Source of the DNA: PALSA-911 sp963839645
GTDB lineage: Bacteria; Pseudomonadota; Alphaproteobacteria; Acetobacterales; Acetobacteraceae
Direction of reading: 5' to 3'
NCBI GenBank assembly: GCA_963839645.1
Contig: CAWIVZ010000009.1
Span: 434,001-498,000, forward strand
DNA length: 64,000 bases
Within the stretch, counting starts at the first letter, position 1; the number at the start of each line of letters is the position of its first letter. The position numbers and the translations under genes were made by a program. Positions 44,909-55,417 of the stretch are shown one piece after another. The notes under the pieces are model-generated. The model saw only the letters and a program-made list of their open reading frames with translations, was not told where the DNA came from and did no database searches.

Positions 44909-47900
44909 ATCGGCTCGTTCAGCATCTCCAGCCTGTTCATCGCCAGGCCGATCGCCACCTGGCTGCTGGCGATCGCGATCCTGCTCGCGGGCGGGCTGGG
45001 CTACCGCTCGCTGCCGCTGTCGGCGCTGCCGCAGGTGGATTTCCCGACCATCCAGGTGACCACGCAGCTGCCCGGCGCCAGCCCGGAGACGGTGGCGCTG
45101 CTGATCACCGCCTCGCTGGAGCGCCAGTTCGGCCAGATCCCGGCGCTGGCCACCATGACCTCGCAATCCAGCGAGGGCACCAGCCAGATCACCCTGCAGT
45201 TCGCGCTGACCCGCAGCATCGATGCCGCCGCACAGGACGTGCAGGCGGCCATCAACGCCGCCGCCGGTACGCTGCCGCTGACGCTTCCCTATCCGCCCGT
45301 GTATGCCAAGGTGAACCCGGCGGACGCGGCGATCCTGACCTTGGCGCTGACCTCCGACAGCCTGCCGATCGACAGGATCAGCGACGCCGCCGACACGCTG
45401 CTGCAACCCAAGCTCAGCCAGATCGACGGGGTGGGCAAGGTGACGGTGCAAGGCGGCCTGCGGCCCGCCGTGCGGGTGCGCGTCGATCCCGCGCGGCTCG
45501 CCGCCTACGGGCTGTCGATGGAGGATTTGCGCACCGCGGTCGCGGCGGCCAACGCCAACGGCGCCAAGGGCGGCTTCGACGGGCCGCGCCAGGCGGTGTC
45601 GCTCGGCGCCAACGACCAGCTGGTATCGCCGGACGCCTACCGGAACCTGGTGATCGCCTGGCGCGACGGGGCGCCGGTGCGCCTGTCGGCGGTCGGCAGC
45701 GTGGTCGGCGGGGTGGAGAACGACCGGGTGGCGGCGTGGTACCGCAAGGAGCCCGCCGTGGTCATGGACATCCAGCGCCAGCCCGGCGCCAACATCGTGG
45801 AGACGGTGGACCGCGTGAAGGCGGAGTTGCCGGCCCTGCAGCGGGTGATGCCGGCCGGCATCCGGCTGACGATCGTGACCGACCGGACCGAGACCATCCG
45901 CGCCTCGGTCTCCGACGTGCAGCGCACCCTGATCCTGTCGATCGTGCTGGTGGTGGGCGTGATCTTCGTGTTCCTGCGCACCCTGCGCGCCACCTTCATC
46001 CCCGCCGTGGCGCTGCCGCTGTCGCTGGTCGGCACGTTCGGGATCATGTCGCTGCTGGGCTACGGGTTGGATAACCTGTCGCTGATGGCGCTGACGGTGG
46101 CCACCGGCTTCGTGGTGGACGACGCCATCGTGATGATCGAGAACGTGGTGCGCTACATCGAGCTCGGCGAGAAGCCGCTGGCGGCGGCCTACAAGGGCGC
46201 GCGGCAGATCGGCTTCACCATCATCTCGCTGACGGTGTCGCTGGTCGCGGTGTTCATCCCGCTGCTGTTCATGACCGGCGTGGTCGGGCGGCTGTTCCAG
46301 GAATTCGCCGTCACGCTGTCCGTTGCCGTGATCGTCTCGGCGGTGGTGTCGCTGACGCTGACGCCGATGATGTGCGGGCGGCTGCTGCGCCCGGCGGAGG
46401 AGGAACATCCCGGCGCCATCGCCCGCATCGCGGAACGCGGCTTTACCAGGCTGCTGGCGCTCTATCGCCGCACGCTGGAAGTTTCCCTGCGGCACCAGGG
46501 CTTCATGCTGCTGCTGGCCGCCGCCACGCTGGCCGGCACGATCGGGATGTATGTCATCGTGCCGAAGGGTTTCCTGCCGCAGCAGGACACCGGGGTGATC
46601 GCCGCGGTGACACAGGCCTCGCAGAGCGTCTCGATCCCGCGGCTGGCCGAGTTGCAGGGGCAGGTGGCGGACATCGTCGCCGCCGATCCCGCCGTTGCCG
46701 GCGTGGTTTCCTTCATCGGCGCCGGCACGATCAACGCGACGGCCAATACCGGGCGGCTGACCATCGCCCTGAAGCCGATCCACGACCGCGACCCCGCCGC
46801 GGTGGTGACGGCGCGGCTGACGCGGGCGATCGCCGGCGTGCCCGGCATCACCGCCTTCTTCCAGCCGGTGCAGGACATCCAGATCGGCACCCGCATCAGC
46901 CGCACCCAGTTCCAGTACACGCTGGTGGACACCGACCCGGCGGAACTGTCGGAATGGGGGCCGAAGCTGCTCGCCCGGCTGCAATCCGTGCCGGAGCTCG
47001 CCAATGTCGCTTCCGATCAGCAGAACGAGGGCTTTCGCGCCTATGTCCGGGTGGACCGCGACGCCGCGATGCGCCTGGGCGTGTCGATGCAGGCGATTTC
47101 CGACACGCTGTACGACAGCTTCGGCCAGCGGCAGATCTCCACCATCTTCGGCCAGGCGAACCAGTACCGGGTGATCCTGGAAGCCGATCCCGCCTGGCAG
47201 GCCGATCCATCGAAGCTGCTGCTGCTGCGCGTGCCCGGCGCCGGGGGCGCGCAGGTGCCGCTGTCGGCGATCGCGCGCATCGAGCGGACGGTGTCGCCGC
47301 TGGTGGTCACGCATCAGGAGCAGTTCCCCTCCGTCACCCTGAGCTTCGATCTCGCCCCTGGCGCATCGCTTGGCGAGGCGGTGGCGGCGGTGGCGGCGGC
47401 GGAGCGGGAGATCGGCCTGCCGGCGACGATTTCGGGCAGCTATTCCGGCGACGCGGCGGAATTCCAGCGCTCGCTGGCGGCCGAGCCCTGGCTGATCCTG
47501 GCGGCGGTGGTGGTGATCTACATCGTGCTCGGCGTGCTGTACGAAAGCTGGATCCATCCGATCACCATCCTGTCCACCCTGCCCTCCGCCGGCATCGGCG
47601 CGCTGCTGGCGCTGATGCTGTGCGGGCAGGATCTGTCGCTGGTGGCGCTGGTGGGCGTGGTGCTGCTGATGGGCATCGTGAAGAAGAACGCGATCATGAT
47701 GATCGACTTCGCCATCGAGGCCGAGCGCACCCGGGGGGTGTCGCCGGAGGCGGCGATCGAGGAAGCCTGCCTGCTGCGCTTCCGCCCGATCATGATGACG
47801 ACGATGGCCGCCCTGCTCGGCGCGGTGCCGCTGGTGATCGGGCATGGCGCGGGCTCGGAGCTGCGCCTGCCGCTGGGCATCACCATCATCGGCGGCCTGC

Positions 47901-48010
47901 TGCTGAGCCAGCTGCTGACGCTGTACACCACGCCGGCGATCTATCTGGCGCTGGAGCGGCTGCGGCTGCGCGTCGCCGGACCCGATCCCAAACCGGTTGC
48001 GGCGGAGTAG
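44909..48010 (+). CDS. RND multidrug efflux permease (MdtB-like); no canonical start codon
   Basis: An inner-membrane proton-driven pump of about 1033 residues, first of the pair. Twelve helices, two large periplasmic loops and conserved charged residues in the GFVVDDAIVMIENVVRYIE helix region mark an HAE1/MdtB-type RND protein. The first helix begins S-I-S-S-L-F-I-A-R-P-I-A-T-W, but between the upstream TAG (44891-44893) and 44957 there is no ATG, GTG or TTG in any frame. The ATC at 44909, eight bases after GGAG, is the best-placed codon. The C-terminus is normal. Confidence 0.85.
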   Translation: MGSFSISSLFIARPIATWLLAIAILLAGGLGYRSLPLSALPQVDFPTIQVTTQLPGASPETVALLITASLERQFGQIPALATMTSQSSEGTSQITLQFALTRSIDAAAQDVQAAINAAAGTLPLTLPYPPVYAKVNPADAAILTLALTSDSLPIDRISDAADTLLQPKLSQIDGVGKVTVQGGLRPAVRVRVDPARLAAYGLSMEDLRTAVAAANANGAKGGFDGPRQAVSLGANDQLVSPDAYRNLVIAWRDGAPVRLSAVGSVVGGVENDRVAAWYRKEPAVVMDIQRQPGANIVETVDRVKAELPALQRVMPAGIRLTIVTDRTETIRASVSDVQRTLILSIVLVVGVIFVFLRTLRATFIPAVALPLSLVGTFGIMSLLGYGLDNLSLMALTVATGFVVDDAIVMIENVVRYIELGEKPLAAAYKGARQIGFTIISLTVSLVAVFIPLLFMTGVVGRLFQEFAVTLSVAVIVSAVVSLTLTPMMCGRLLRPAEEEHPGAIARIAERGFTRLLALYRRTLEVSLRHQGFMLLLAAATLAGTIGMYVIVPKGFLPQQDTGVIAAVTQASQSVSIPRLAELQGQVADIVAADPAVAGVVSFIGAGTINATANTGRLTIALKPIHDRDPAAVVTARLTRAIAGVPGITAFFQPVQDIQIGTRISRTQFQYTLVDTDPAELSEWGPKLLARLQSVPELANVASDQQNEGFRAYVRVDRDAAMRLGVSMQAISDTLYDSFGQRQISTIFGQANQYRVILEADPAWQADPSKLLLLRVPGAGGAQVPLSAIARIERTVSPLVVTHQEQFPSVTLSFDLAPGASLGEAVAAVAAAEREIGLPATISGSYSGDAAEFQRSLAAEPWLILAAVVVIYIVLGVLYESWIHPITILSTLPSAGIGALLALMLCGQDLSLVALVGVVLLMGIVKKNAIMMIDFAIEAERTRGVSPEAAIEEACLLRFRPIMMTTMAALLGAVPLVIGHGAGSELRLPLGITIIGGLLLSQLLTLYTTPAIYLALERLRLRVAGPDPKPVAAE

Positions 48011-48014
48011 GCGA

Positions 48015-51000
48015 TTGGGCTTCTCCGCCCCCTTCATCGCCCGGCCGGTCGCGACCATTCTGCTCTCGCTCGGGCTGCTGCTGTCGGGGATCGTGGCGTA
48101 TCGCTTCCTGCCGATCTCGCCGCTGCCCAGCGTGGACATTCCCACCATCGTGGTGTTCGCCGCCCGCCCCGGCGCCGATCCGGAGACGATGGCCAACTCG
48201 ATCGCGGCGCCGCTGGAACGCCGGCTGGGCGAGATCCCGGGGGTGACGGAGCTGACCTCCACCAGCAGCACCGGCTCCTCCGCCGTCATCATCCAGTTCG
48301 ACATCGGCCGCGACATCGACGGGGCGGCGCACGACGTGCAGGCGGCGATCAACGCCGCCACATCCGACCTGCCGTCGGACCTGCCGACGCGGCCGTATTA
48401 CCGCAAGATCAACCCGGCCGACACGCCGATCCTGACCCTGGCGCTGACGTCGGACACGCTGAGCACGGCGGCGATGTACGACGCGGTGGACACCATCCTG
48501 GCGCAGCGCCTGGCGCAGGTGGACGGAGTGGCGCAGGTGGTGATCAACGGATCGGAAAAACCGGCGGTGCGGGTGCAGCTCGACCCGGCCCGCCTGACCG
48601 CCGCCGGGCTGTCGGCGCAGGATGTCTTCACCAAGATCCGCGCCAGCAACGTGCTGCAGCCGAACGGCGGCTTCCAGGGCCCGGCGCGGGCGGAGAGCAT
48701 CGGCCTGAACGGGCAGATGTCACAGGCGCCGGACTACGCGCGGCTGGTGCTGAAATCGGCCAACGGCGCGGTGATCCGGCTGTCGGACGTGGCCAACGTG
48801 GTCAACGGCGTGGCCAATTCGCGGCTCGCGGCCTGGAGCGGCAAGCAGCCGGCGATCCTGCTGAGCATCACCAAAGACGTCGAACGCGAACGCCATCGAG
48901 ACCGCGGACCGGGTGCGCGAACTGCTGCCGCAACTGCTGGCCTGGATGCCGCCGGACATCCAGACGACGGTGCTGATCGACCGGACGACGACGATCCGCG
49001 CCAGCGTGGCCGACATCCAGATCACGCTGCTGATCGCGGTGGCGCTGGTGCTGCTGGTGGTGTTCGTGTTCATGCGCCGGCTGATGCCCACGCTGGCGGC
49101 CGCGGCGACGGTGCCGCTGTCGCTCTGCGGCACCGTCGCGGGCATGTGGTTCTTCGGCTATTCGCTGGATAATTTCTCGTTGATGGCGCTGACCATTTCG
49201 GTCGGGTTCGTGATCGACGACGCCATCGTGATGATCGAGAACATCATCCGCCACATGGAAAAGGGCGCGACGCCGTTGCAGGCGGCGCTGGCCGGCTCGC
49301 GCCAGATCGGCTTCACGGTGATGTCCATCAGCATCTCGCTGGTCGCGGTGTTCATTCCGCTGCTGTTCATGGGCGGCATCCTCGGGCGGCTGTTCCACGA
49401 ATTCGCCATGACCCTGACGCTCGCGATCGGCATCTCGGCGCTGGTGTCGCTGACCCTGACGCCGATGATCTGCGGCCGCTTCATGCAGGCGGCGCCACCG
49501 CCGCCCACCGGCGGCTGGGGCCGGATCGACCGGGCGATCGAGCGCGCGCTGGCCGCCGTCCAGCGCGGTTATGTGCGCAGCCTGGACTGGGCGCTGCTGC
49601 ATCGCTGGTTCATGCTGCTGCTGACGCTCGCCACGATCGTGCTGACCGTGCGGCTCTATACGCTGGTTCCGAAGGGCTTCCTGCCGCTGCAGGATACCGG
49701 CCTGGTGATGGGCAGCACCGTGGCCTCGCCGGATGTGTCGTTCAAGGCGATGGCGGAGCGCCAGCGCGCCGTGGTGGACGTGCTGCTGACCGATCCGGCG
49801 ATCGCCAGCGTTGGCTCCACGATCGGGGTGTCGCAGGGCTGGTCGTCGCTGAACCGCGGCTGGCTGTATATCAGCCTGAAGCCGCTCGCCGAGCGCAAGG
49901 TGAGCTCCGAACAGGTGATCGCCAGGCTGCGCGGCAAGCTGGCGCAGGTGAGCGGGGTGCAGACCTTCCTGTTCTCGGCGCAGGATCTGCGCGGCGGCGG
50001 GCGCAGCGGCGGGGCGCAGTACCAGTTCGCCCTGATCTCCCAGAACCTGGCCGAACTGCGCAGCTGGACCGTGAAGCTGGAGGACAGGCTGAAGCAGACG
50101 CCGGGGCTGACGGATGTCACCAGCGACCAGGACAAATCCTCGCCGCAGCTGGACGTGGTGATCGACCGGGACGCGGCGGCCCGGCTGGGCGTGTCGGTGG
50201 TCGGCATCGACAACGCGTTGAACAACGCCTACTCGCAGCGGCAGATCTCGACGATCTATACCGACCGCAACCAGTATCGCGTGGTGCTGGAAATCGACCC
50301 GGCGCTGCAGACCGATCCGGCCCGGCTGGACCATCTGTATGTCGGCAGCGCCTCGGGCCAGCAGGTGCCGATATCCGCCGTGGCGCATTTCGAGCGCTCC
50401 ACCGCGCCGTTGACCGTGCGCCACCAGGGGCAGTTTCCGGCCTCGACGCTCAGTTTCAACCTGGCCGATGGCATGGCGCTCGGCGACGCCGTGCAGGCGG
50501 TGGAGACGGCGGCGGCGGAGTTGCGCATGCCGCCGGAGATTCACACCGAGTTCGCCGGCAATGCGCAGTTTCTGCAGAAATCACTGGCGTCGCAGCCGTT
50601 GCTGATCGCGGCTGCGCTGATCTCGATCTACATCGTGCTCGGGGTGCTGTACGAAAGCCTGATCCAGCCGATCACCATCCTGTCGACGTTGCCTTCGGCC
50701 GGGCTCGGGGCGCTGCTGGCGCTGCTGGTGACGGGAACGGACCTGTCGATCATGGGGATCATCGGCATCATCCTGCTGATGGGCATCGTGAAGAAGAACG
50801 CCATCATGATGGTGGATTTCGCGCTGGAGGCGCAGCGAGAGCACGGCATGTCGGCGGAGCAGGCGATCCACGCGGCGTGCCTGGAACGCTTCCGCCCGAT
50901 CGTGATGACCACGCTGGCCGCCCTGCTCGGCGCCTTGCCGCTGGCGCTGGCTTTCGGCACCGGGGCGGAACTGCGCCGCCCGCTCGGCATCGCCATCGTC

Positions 51001-51120
51001 GGCGGGCTGGTCGTGTCGCAGATGCTGACGCTGTACACGACGCCGGTGGTCTATCTGGCGCTGGAACGGCTGTCGGGGCGGCGGCGGCGGGCGATCCGGG
51101 CAGTGCCCGACAGCGTGTGA
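48015..51120 (+). CDS. RND multidrug efflux permease (MdtC-like; one apparent frameshift)
   Basis: The second RND permease, about 1034 residues. The N-terminus LGFSAPFIARPVATILLSLG and the C-terminal GVLYESLIQPITILSTLPSA are typical. Removing one A from AAA at 48873-48875 restores I-T-K-T-S-N-A-N-A-I-E-T-A-D-R-V across the break. The start is TTG at 48015 with GGAG seven bases upstream, four bases after the first permease. It and the first permease probably form a mixed trimer, as in MdtBC. Confidence 0.9.
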
Positions 51121-51149
51121 AAAGGGCGGCGCCCCAGCGCCGGCAGGCG

Positions 51150-52133
51150 TCAGATCAGGCGGCGGCGGATCACGCCGACACCGGCCAGCCCGACAACCAG
51201 CAGGAGCAGGCTGGACGGCTCGGGCACCGGTGGTGGTGGCGGCAGGAAGCCCTGCACGATGATGAGGTGATCGGAGCCGGTACCGAAGGTCGAGAACAGG
51301 AAGTCACCGGTCAGCGGATCGATCGCGGCGCCCTCCGCGCCGGACAGGCCGGTGATGAAGTCCTGACGCGACCCCGGGACCGGGTTGCCGCCGGCATCCA
51401 GCGTATAGGCGGCCACGTTGCCGGCGGAGAATTCCGACACCAGCATGCTGTCGACGAGGAAGCCGGGATTGGTGTTCTTGATATAAACGAAACCCTCGGG
51501 CCCGCCGACAAGGGTGGTTTCCAGGGTCGCGGCGGTGATGTCGTAAAGGCCGGTGCCGTCCGGGGAGATACTGAAGGTATAAAATTCCCCGCCCGACCAG
51601 GACAGGCCCTTCATCAGACCAGCGCCCGGGAAGGTGCTCGGGATGAACTGCAGGGCGGCCTGGGAGGACGCCACACCCAGCGCTGCCGCGTCGATCACCT
51701 TGTCCGGCCCGCCGCTCGGCAGGCCCGGCAAATATTCGGAGATCTTGTTCGCCGGCCATTGCGACAGGAACAGCACGCCGCCCGGACCGTAGGCAAACCC
51801 GCCATCGTTATAGGGAGCGGCCGCGGTTAGGGTCGCGGCGCCGACCGACGTGATATGGCCGCCGGCGCCGCGCGTTACCGGCACGGAATAGAGACCGCCG
51901 CCAGCCTCGTTGGCGGTGCCGCCCATATAGATCGTGTTGGCGCTGCCAGCCGAGAAGACAAGGCCGCCATAGGATTCGGGCACGCCCGCGACCGGCCCGA
52001 GGTCGGTGAGGGTGTAATCGGCGGCGAAGGCCGGCGCGATTACCGCCGCATCGGCCGCGCGGAGCGGCGCGAAGGCGACAAGGCTGGACAGCATGCCGGT
52101 GACGGCGAACGCCAGGGTCCTGGGGTGAAACAT
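51150..52133 (-). CDS. PEP-CTERM sorting-domain secreted protein
   Basis: A 327-residue exported protein. A signal peptide (MLSSLVAFAPLRAADA) is followed by a beta-rich body with NHL/beta-propeller-like spacing, then VPEPSSLLLLVVGLAGVGV and the basic end IRRRLI: the PEP motif, helix and Arg cluster that exosortase (EpsH/XrtA) recognises. It is then expected to be anchored or released at the surface with an exopolysaccharide. No exosortase is in this window. GGAG precedes the ATG. The function of the body is unknown. Confidence 0.88.
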   Translation of the reverse strand: MFHPRTLAFAVTGMLSSLVAFAPLRAADAAVIAPAFAADYTLTDLGPVAGVPESYGGLVFSAGSANTIYMGGTANEAGGGLYSVPVTRGAGGHITSVGAATLTAAAPYNDGGFAYGPGGVLFLSQWPANKISEYLPGLPSGGPDKVIDAAALGVASSQAALQFIPSTFPGAGLMKGLSWSGGEFYTFSISPDGTGLYDITAATLETTLVGGPEGFVYIKNTNPGFLVDSMLVSEFSAGNVAAYTLDAGGNPVPGSRQDFITGLSGAEGAAIDPLTGDFLFSTFGTGSDHLIIVQGFLPPPPPVPEPSSLLLLVVGLAGVGVIRRRLI

Positions 52134-52297
52134 CGCGCGCGTCTCCGTTTGTTGGATTTCTGTTCTGGCGATCTATGTAACGGAATTTGACTGTTTCTGT
52201 CTCGTTGCGCAAGGACAAATATCGTACACGCATCACAATAACGCGACGGTTGGGGAAGAAGCCCGACGCTCGCCGATCCGGCCGTTGGTATGGGACT

Positions 52298-54070
52298 TCA
52301 GCCGCGCCGGGTTGGCGGCATCAACCGCAGGGCGGCGTCCACGAGGGCGAGATGGGAAAACGCCTGCGGGAAGTTGCCCAGCAGCTTGCCGGTGCGCGGG
52401 TCGTATTCCTCCGCCAGCAGGCCGACATCGTTGCGCAGCCTCAGCAGCCGTTCGAACAGCTTCCCGGCGGCCTCGCGGCGGCCCTGCAATACCATCGCCT
52501 CGACCAGCCAGAAGCTGCAGGCCAGGAAGACGCCCTCGCCGGCCGGCAGGCCGTCCTGGGTTTCCTCGCTGCGGTAGCGCAGGACCAGCCCGTCCTCGGT
52601 CAGGTCTCGCTCGATCGCGGCGATCGTGCCGGCGATGCGGGGGTCGTGCACCGGCAGGAAGCCGACCAGCGGCAGTTGCAGCAGGCTGGCATCCAGGTTT
52701 CGGCTGCCGAAGCTCTGCACGAAGCTGCCGCGCGTCGTGTCGTAGCCCTCGCGCAGCACGGTGGCGTGAATCTGGTCGCGGATCGCGCGCCAATGTTCCA
52801 CCGGGCCGGGCAAGCTGAAGCTCCTCGCGCTGGCGATGGCGCGGTCGAACGCCACCCAGGCCATGACCTTGGAATAGGTGAAATGCTGCCGGCCGCCGCG
52901 GACCTCCCAGATGCCTTCGTCCGGCTCCAGCCAGATCGTCTCCAGCCGGGTGAGCAGCGCGCACTGGAGCTCCCAGATATCTCCGCCGGGCGGCAGGCCG
53001 GCCAGGGCAGCCTGGTGCAGCGCGTCCATCAGTTCGCCGAATACATCGATCTGCAGCTGCCCGGCCGCGCCGTTGCCGATGCGCACCGGACGCGCGCCCT
53101 GGTAGCCCGGCAGCCAGCCGGCCTCCCATTCGGCCAGTCGGCGCTCTCCGGCCAGGCCGTAGATGCTGTGCACCTCGGCCGCGCCACCGGCGACAGCCCG
53201 CAGCAGCCAAGCGCGCCAGGCGGCCGCCTCGGCGGTGTGGCCGGCGCGCAGCAGGGTCCGCACGGTCAGCGCCGAATCGCGCAGCCAGCAGAACCGGTAA
53301 TCCCAATTCCGCGTCCCGCCCGGGCGCTCGGGCAACGACGTGGTGGGGGCGGCCACGATGCCGCCGGTGGGCGCGTGGATCATGGCTCTCAGGGTGCGAA
53401 GGGATTGAGATACCGCCGCGCCCTCGCCAGCGGTATCGGCGTGCCAATCGGTCCAGAATGCCGTTGTGCGGGCCAGTTCGGCGGTAGCATCCACGGCATC
53501 GGGTAGCGCCAGGTGGGAAGCGCCATGCGACAGGACGAAGGCCACGCGATCGCCCCCGGCCACTCGAAAATCGGCGGCGATCTCCGCTCCCCGGACCCGC
53601 ACCCCTGTGCCGGAACGCAGCACGACCCGGTCCGGCCCGGCCACGGCGGCGATGCCCGACCCATCCGGCAGGGCGCTCAGCCAGGGGATCGCCGAACCGT
53701 AGTCGAAGCGGGGCAGCAGGCTCAGGCTCAGGCGAACCTGCCCGGCGCGTCCCTCGACGATGCGGACCAGAGAGGGCGCGGCGGTTCCGGCCGCCAGGAA
53801 ATCCAGCACCGCCACGCTGCCGGCGGCGGTTTCGAACAATGTTTCCAGGATCAGCGTGCCGGGACGATAGGCGCGCGACACCCGCAGGACGGGCTCCGCC
53901 GGGGCGATCCGCCAGCTGCCGTTCTGATCGGTGCCGAGCAGCGCGGCAAAGCAGGCCGGGCTGTCGAAGCGCGGCCAGCACAGCCAATCGACGCTGCCGG
54001 CGCGGCTGACCAGGGCCGCGCTACGGCAGTCCCCCAGCAGCGCGTAATCGGCGATATCGGGCTGGATCAG
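52298..54070 (-). CDS. Glycoside hydrolase family 15 protein (glucoamylase/trehalase-like)
   Basis: A protein of about 590 residues. DYALLGDCRSAALVSRAGSVDWLCWPRFDS is the start of the N-terminal beta domain (quoted in part: DYALLGDC to WPRFDS). The (alpha/alpha)6 barrel contains RNWDYRFCWLRDS, the acid site DEGIWEVRGG and the base site EEYDPRTG. It hydrolyses alpha-glucosidic bonds such as glucan ends or trehalose. No signal peptide. The frame has no ATG, GTG or TTG near the domain start: a CTG at 54070 overlaps the upstream stop, or removal of one G nearby would give ATG GGC GGG CGG CTG. Confidence 0.88.
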   Translation of the reverse strand: MIQPDIADYALLGDCRSAALVSRAGSVDWLCWPRFDSPACFAALLGTDQNGSWRIAPAEPVLRVSRAYRPGTLILETLFETAAGSVAVLDFLAAGTAAPSLVRIVEGRAGQVRLSLSLLPRFDYGSAIPWLSALPDGSGIAAVAGPDRVVLRSGTGVRVRGAEIAADFRVAGGDRVAFVLSHGASHLALPDAVDATAELARTTAFWTDWHADTAGEGAAVSQSLRTLRAMIHAPTGGIVAAPTTSLPERPGGTRNWDYRFCWLRDSALTVRTLLRAGHTAEAAAWRAWLLRAVAGGAAEVHSIYGLAGERRLAEWEAGWLPGYQGARPVRIGNGAAGQLQIDVFGELMDALHQAALAGLPPGGDIWELQCALLTRLETIWLEPDEGIWEVRGGRQHFTYSKVMAWVAFDRAIASARSFSLPGPVEHWRAIRDQIHATVLREGYDTTRGSFVQSFGSRNLDASLLQLPLVGFLPVHDPRIAGTIAAIERDLTEDGLVLRYRSEETQDGLPAGEGVFLACSFWLVEAMVLQGRREAAGKLFERLLRLRNDVGLLAEEYDPRTGKLLGNFPQAFSHLALVDAALRLMPPTRRG

Positions 54071-54447
54071 CCCGCCCGCCCATAGACGCGGCCGTGAAAG
54101 GCCGGGCAGGAACAGGCCCCGCCGACCGGTCCGGGTTGCGGCAGCGGGCAGACATAGGCGCCGGCGTAGCAGCTCTGCGCCAGGCGCCGCGGAGGCGCGA
54201 CGTAGAAGGGCGGCGGCGCGTAATAGACCGGTGGCGGATAATAGACCGGGGGCGCGTAGAGCGGCGGGGCGTAGACCGGAGGGCCGAAATAGAGCGGCGG
54301 CGGGGCGATGCCGATGGCCACGCCCCCCCGCCACCAGGCATGCGCCGGGCTGGGAGCGACAGCCGCGGACAACGCCGTGAACGCCAGCGCTGCCAGAACA
54401 GCCGGCGCTGGCGGAACAGATCGACGGATCAAGGCGGCTTGCTTCAT
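54067..54447 (-). CDS. Small secreted Pro/Tyr-rich protein
   Basis: A 126-residue protein with a Sec signal (AVLAALAFTALSAAVAPSPAHA), then WWRGGVAIGI and repeated P-P-V-Y-x-P-P / Y-Y-x-P-P units up to about residue 95, ending in a Cys-containing segment. Such Tyr/Pro-rich exported proteins are common in alphaproteobacteria and of unknown role, possibly envelope-associated. ATG at 54447 with GGAG upstream. It overlaps the start of the GH15 gene. Confidence 0.75.
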   Translation of the reverse strand: MKQAALIRRSVPPAPAVLAALAFTALSAAVAPSPAHAWWRGGVAIGIAPPPLYFGPPVYAPPLYAPPVYYPPPVYYAPPPFYVAPPRRLAQSCYAGAYVCPLPQPGPVGGACSCPAFHGRVYGRAG

Positions 54448-54511
54448 AGGCTGTATGGCTCCACCCAATTGCATCGGAATGGCGACCGGTTGGTGTCGCG
54501 GCCAGTCTGCA

Positions 54512-55234
54512 TCATGGCCGGCCCAAGGCGCCAGCGGGATCGCGCTCGGTCAGCCAGTCCCGCATCAGCGCGCTGGTGCGCTCCGGCGCTTCCATCGGCG
54601 GCAGGTGGCCGCATCCCTCGATCACTTCCAGCCTGGCCCCGGGAATGCCGGCGGCGATTTCCCGCGCCAGGGACGGCGGCGTGAGCTGGTCGCCCGCCCC
54701 GACCGCGACCCAGGTCGGCGCCCGGATCCGCGCCAAGTCCGCCCGGCTGTCCGGCCGGTGCAGGATCGCCGCCTGCTGGCGCAGAAACGCGGCCCGCCCG
54801 ACCCGCGCGGCCATCGCCGACACCTCCGCGCCCAGGGCCACGTCGTTCAGCCGGTCCGGGTGCAGCAGGTTGGGCAGCATCCGCGGCGCGACGCCATGGA
54901 ACCGGCCGGACCCGGACAGCGCCATCAGCGCGCGCCGCCGCCGCGCCTGGGCCTCGGTGTCCGCCCGCGCCGAGGTGTCCATCAGCAGCAGGCGGCTGAT
55001 CCGCCCGGGCGCCCGGCGCAGCAGGGCGAAGGCGACGTAGCCGCCCATCGACAGCGCCGCCAGCGCGAAGCGCTCCGGCATCGCCGCCAGGGCGCGGTCC
55101 GCCATCGCCTCCAGCCGGTCATCCTGCGTGAGGTCGGCCACCACCGGCGCGGCGATACCGGCCAGCGCCGCGATCTGGTCGCGCCACAGCCTGGCGTCGC
55201 ATAGCAGTCCCGGCAGGAGCAAAAGCGGTGTCAT
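54512..55234 (-). CDS. Alpha/beta-fold hydrolase
   Basis: A 240-residue hydrolase. LLLLPGLLCDARLW at the start, nucleophile elbow ALSMGGYVAF (Ser in G-x-S-x-G-like A-L-S-M-G), an acid in VGAGDQLTPPS and the His in EGCGHLPPMEAPE complete the triad. Small esterases, lactonases and haloperoxidase-like enzymes share this fold; the substrate is unknown. The ATG at 55234 is the family start; a much longer frame into the helicase gene is a shadow. It diverges from the helicase. Confidence 0.85.
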   Translation of the reverse strand: MTPLLLLPGLLCDARLWRDQIAALAGIAAPVVADLTQDDRLEAMADRALAAMPERFALAALSMGGYVAFALLRRAPGRISRLLLMDTSARADTEAQARRRRALMALSGSGRFHGVAPRMLPNLLHPDRLNDVALGAEVSAMAARVGRAAFLRQQAAILHRPDSRADLARIRAPTWVAVGAGDQLTPPSLAREIAAGIPGARLEVIEGCGHLPPMEAPERTSALMRDWLTERDPAGALGRP

Positions 55235-55281
55235 TTCCGCTTTTTGCCGCATCCCGGGCCGCGTGGGAAACACCGTGATGC

Positions 55282-55308
55282 TTGACTTTCGCCTGTTTCG
55301 TCTAGATA
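55282..55308 (+). promoter_or_regulatory. Candidate promoter of the helicase operon
   Basis: TTGACT (55282-55287), a 15-base gap and TAGATA (55303-55308) lie about 110 bases before the helicase start in the 183-base divergent region. The spacing is one or two bases short of ideal, so this is tentative. Confidence 0.35.
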
Positions 55309-55417
55309 TCCCCAACACGCGTAAAAGCCTCGGATGCGCAGAATGCGCCCGGGACTTGGTGTCGCGTCGCACGCATCGGCGCGTGACTGAACGCCGACAT
55401 TCATCTGGGACCAGCAT

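Noticed and set aside
43424..48361. A 1645-codon open frame on the minus strand
   Set aside because: It is antisense to the intact adaptor and first permease genes and is low-complexity His/Arg/Gln/Gly; a typical shadow in high-GC DNA.
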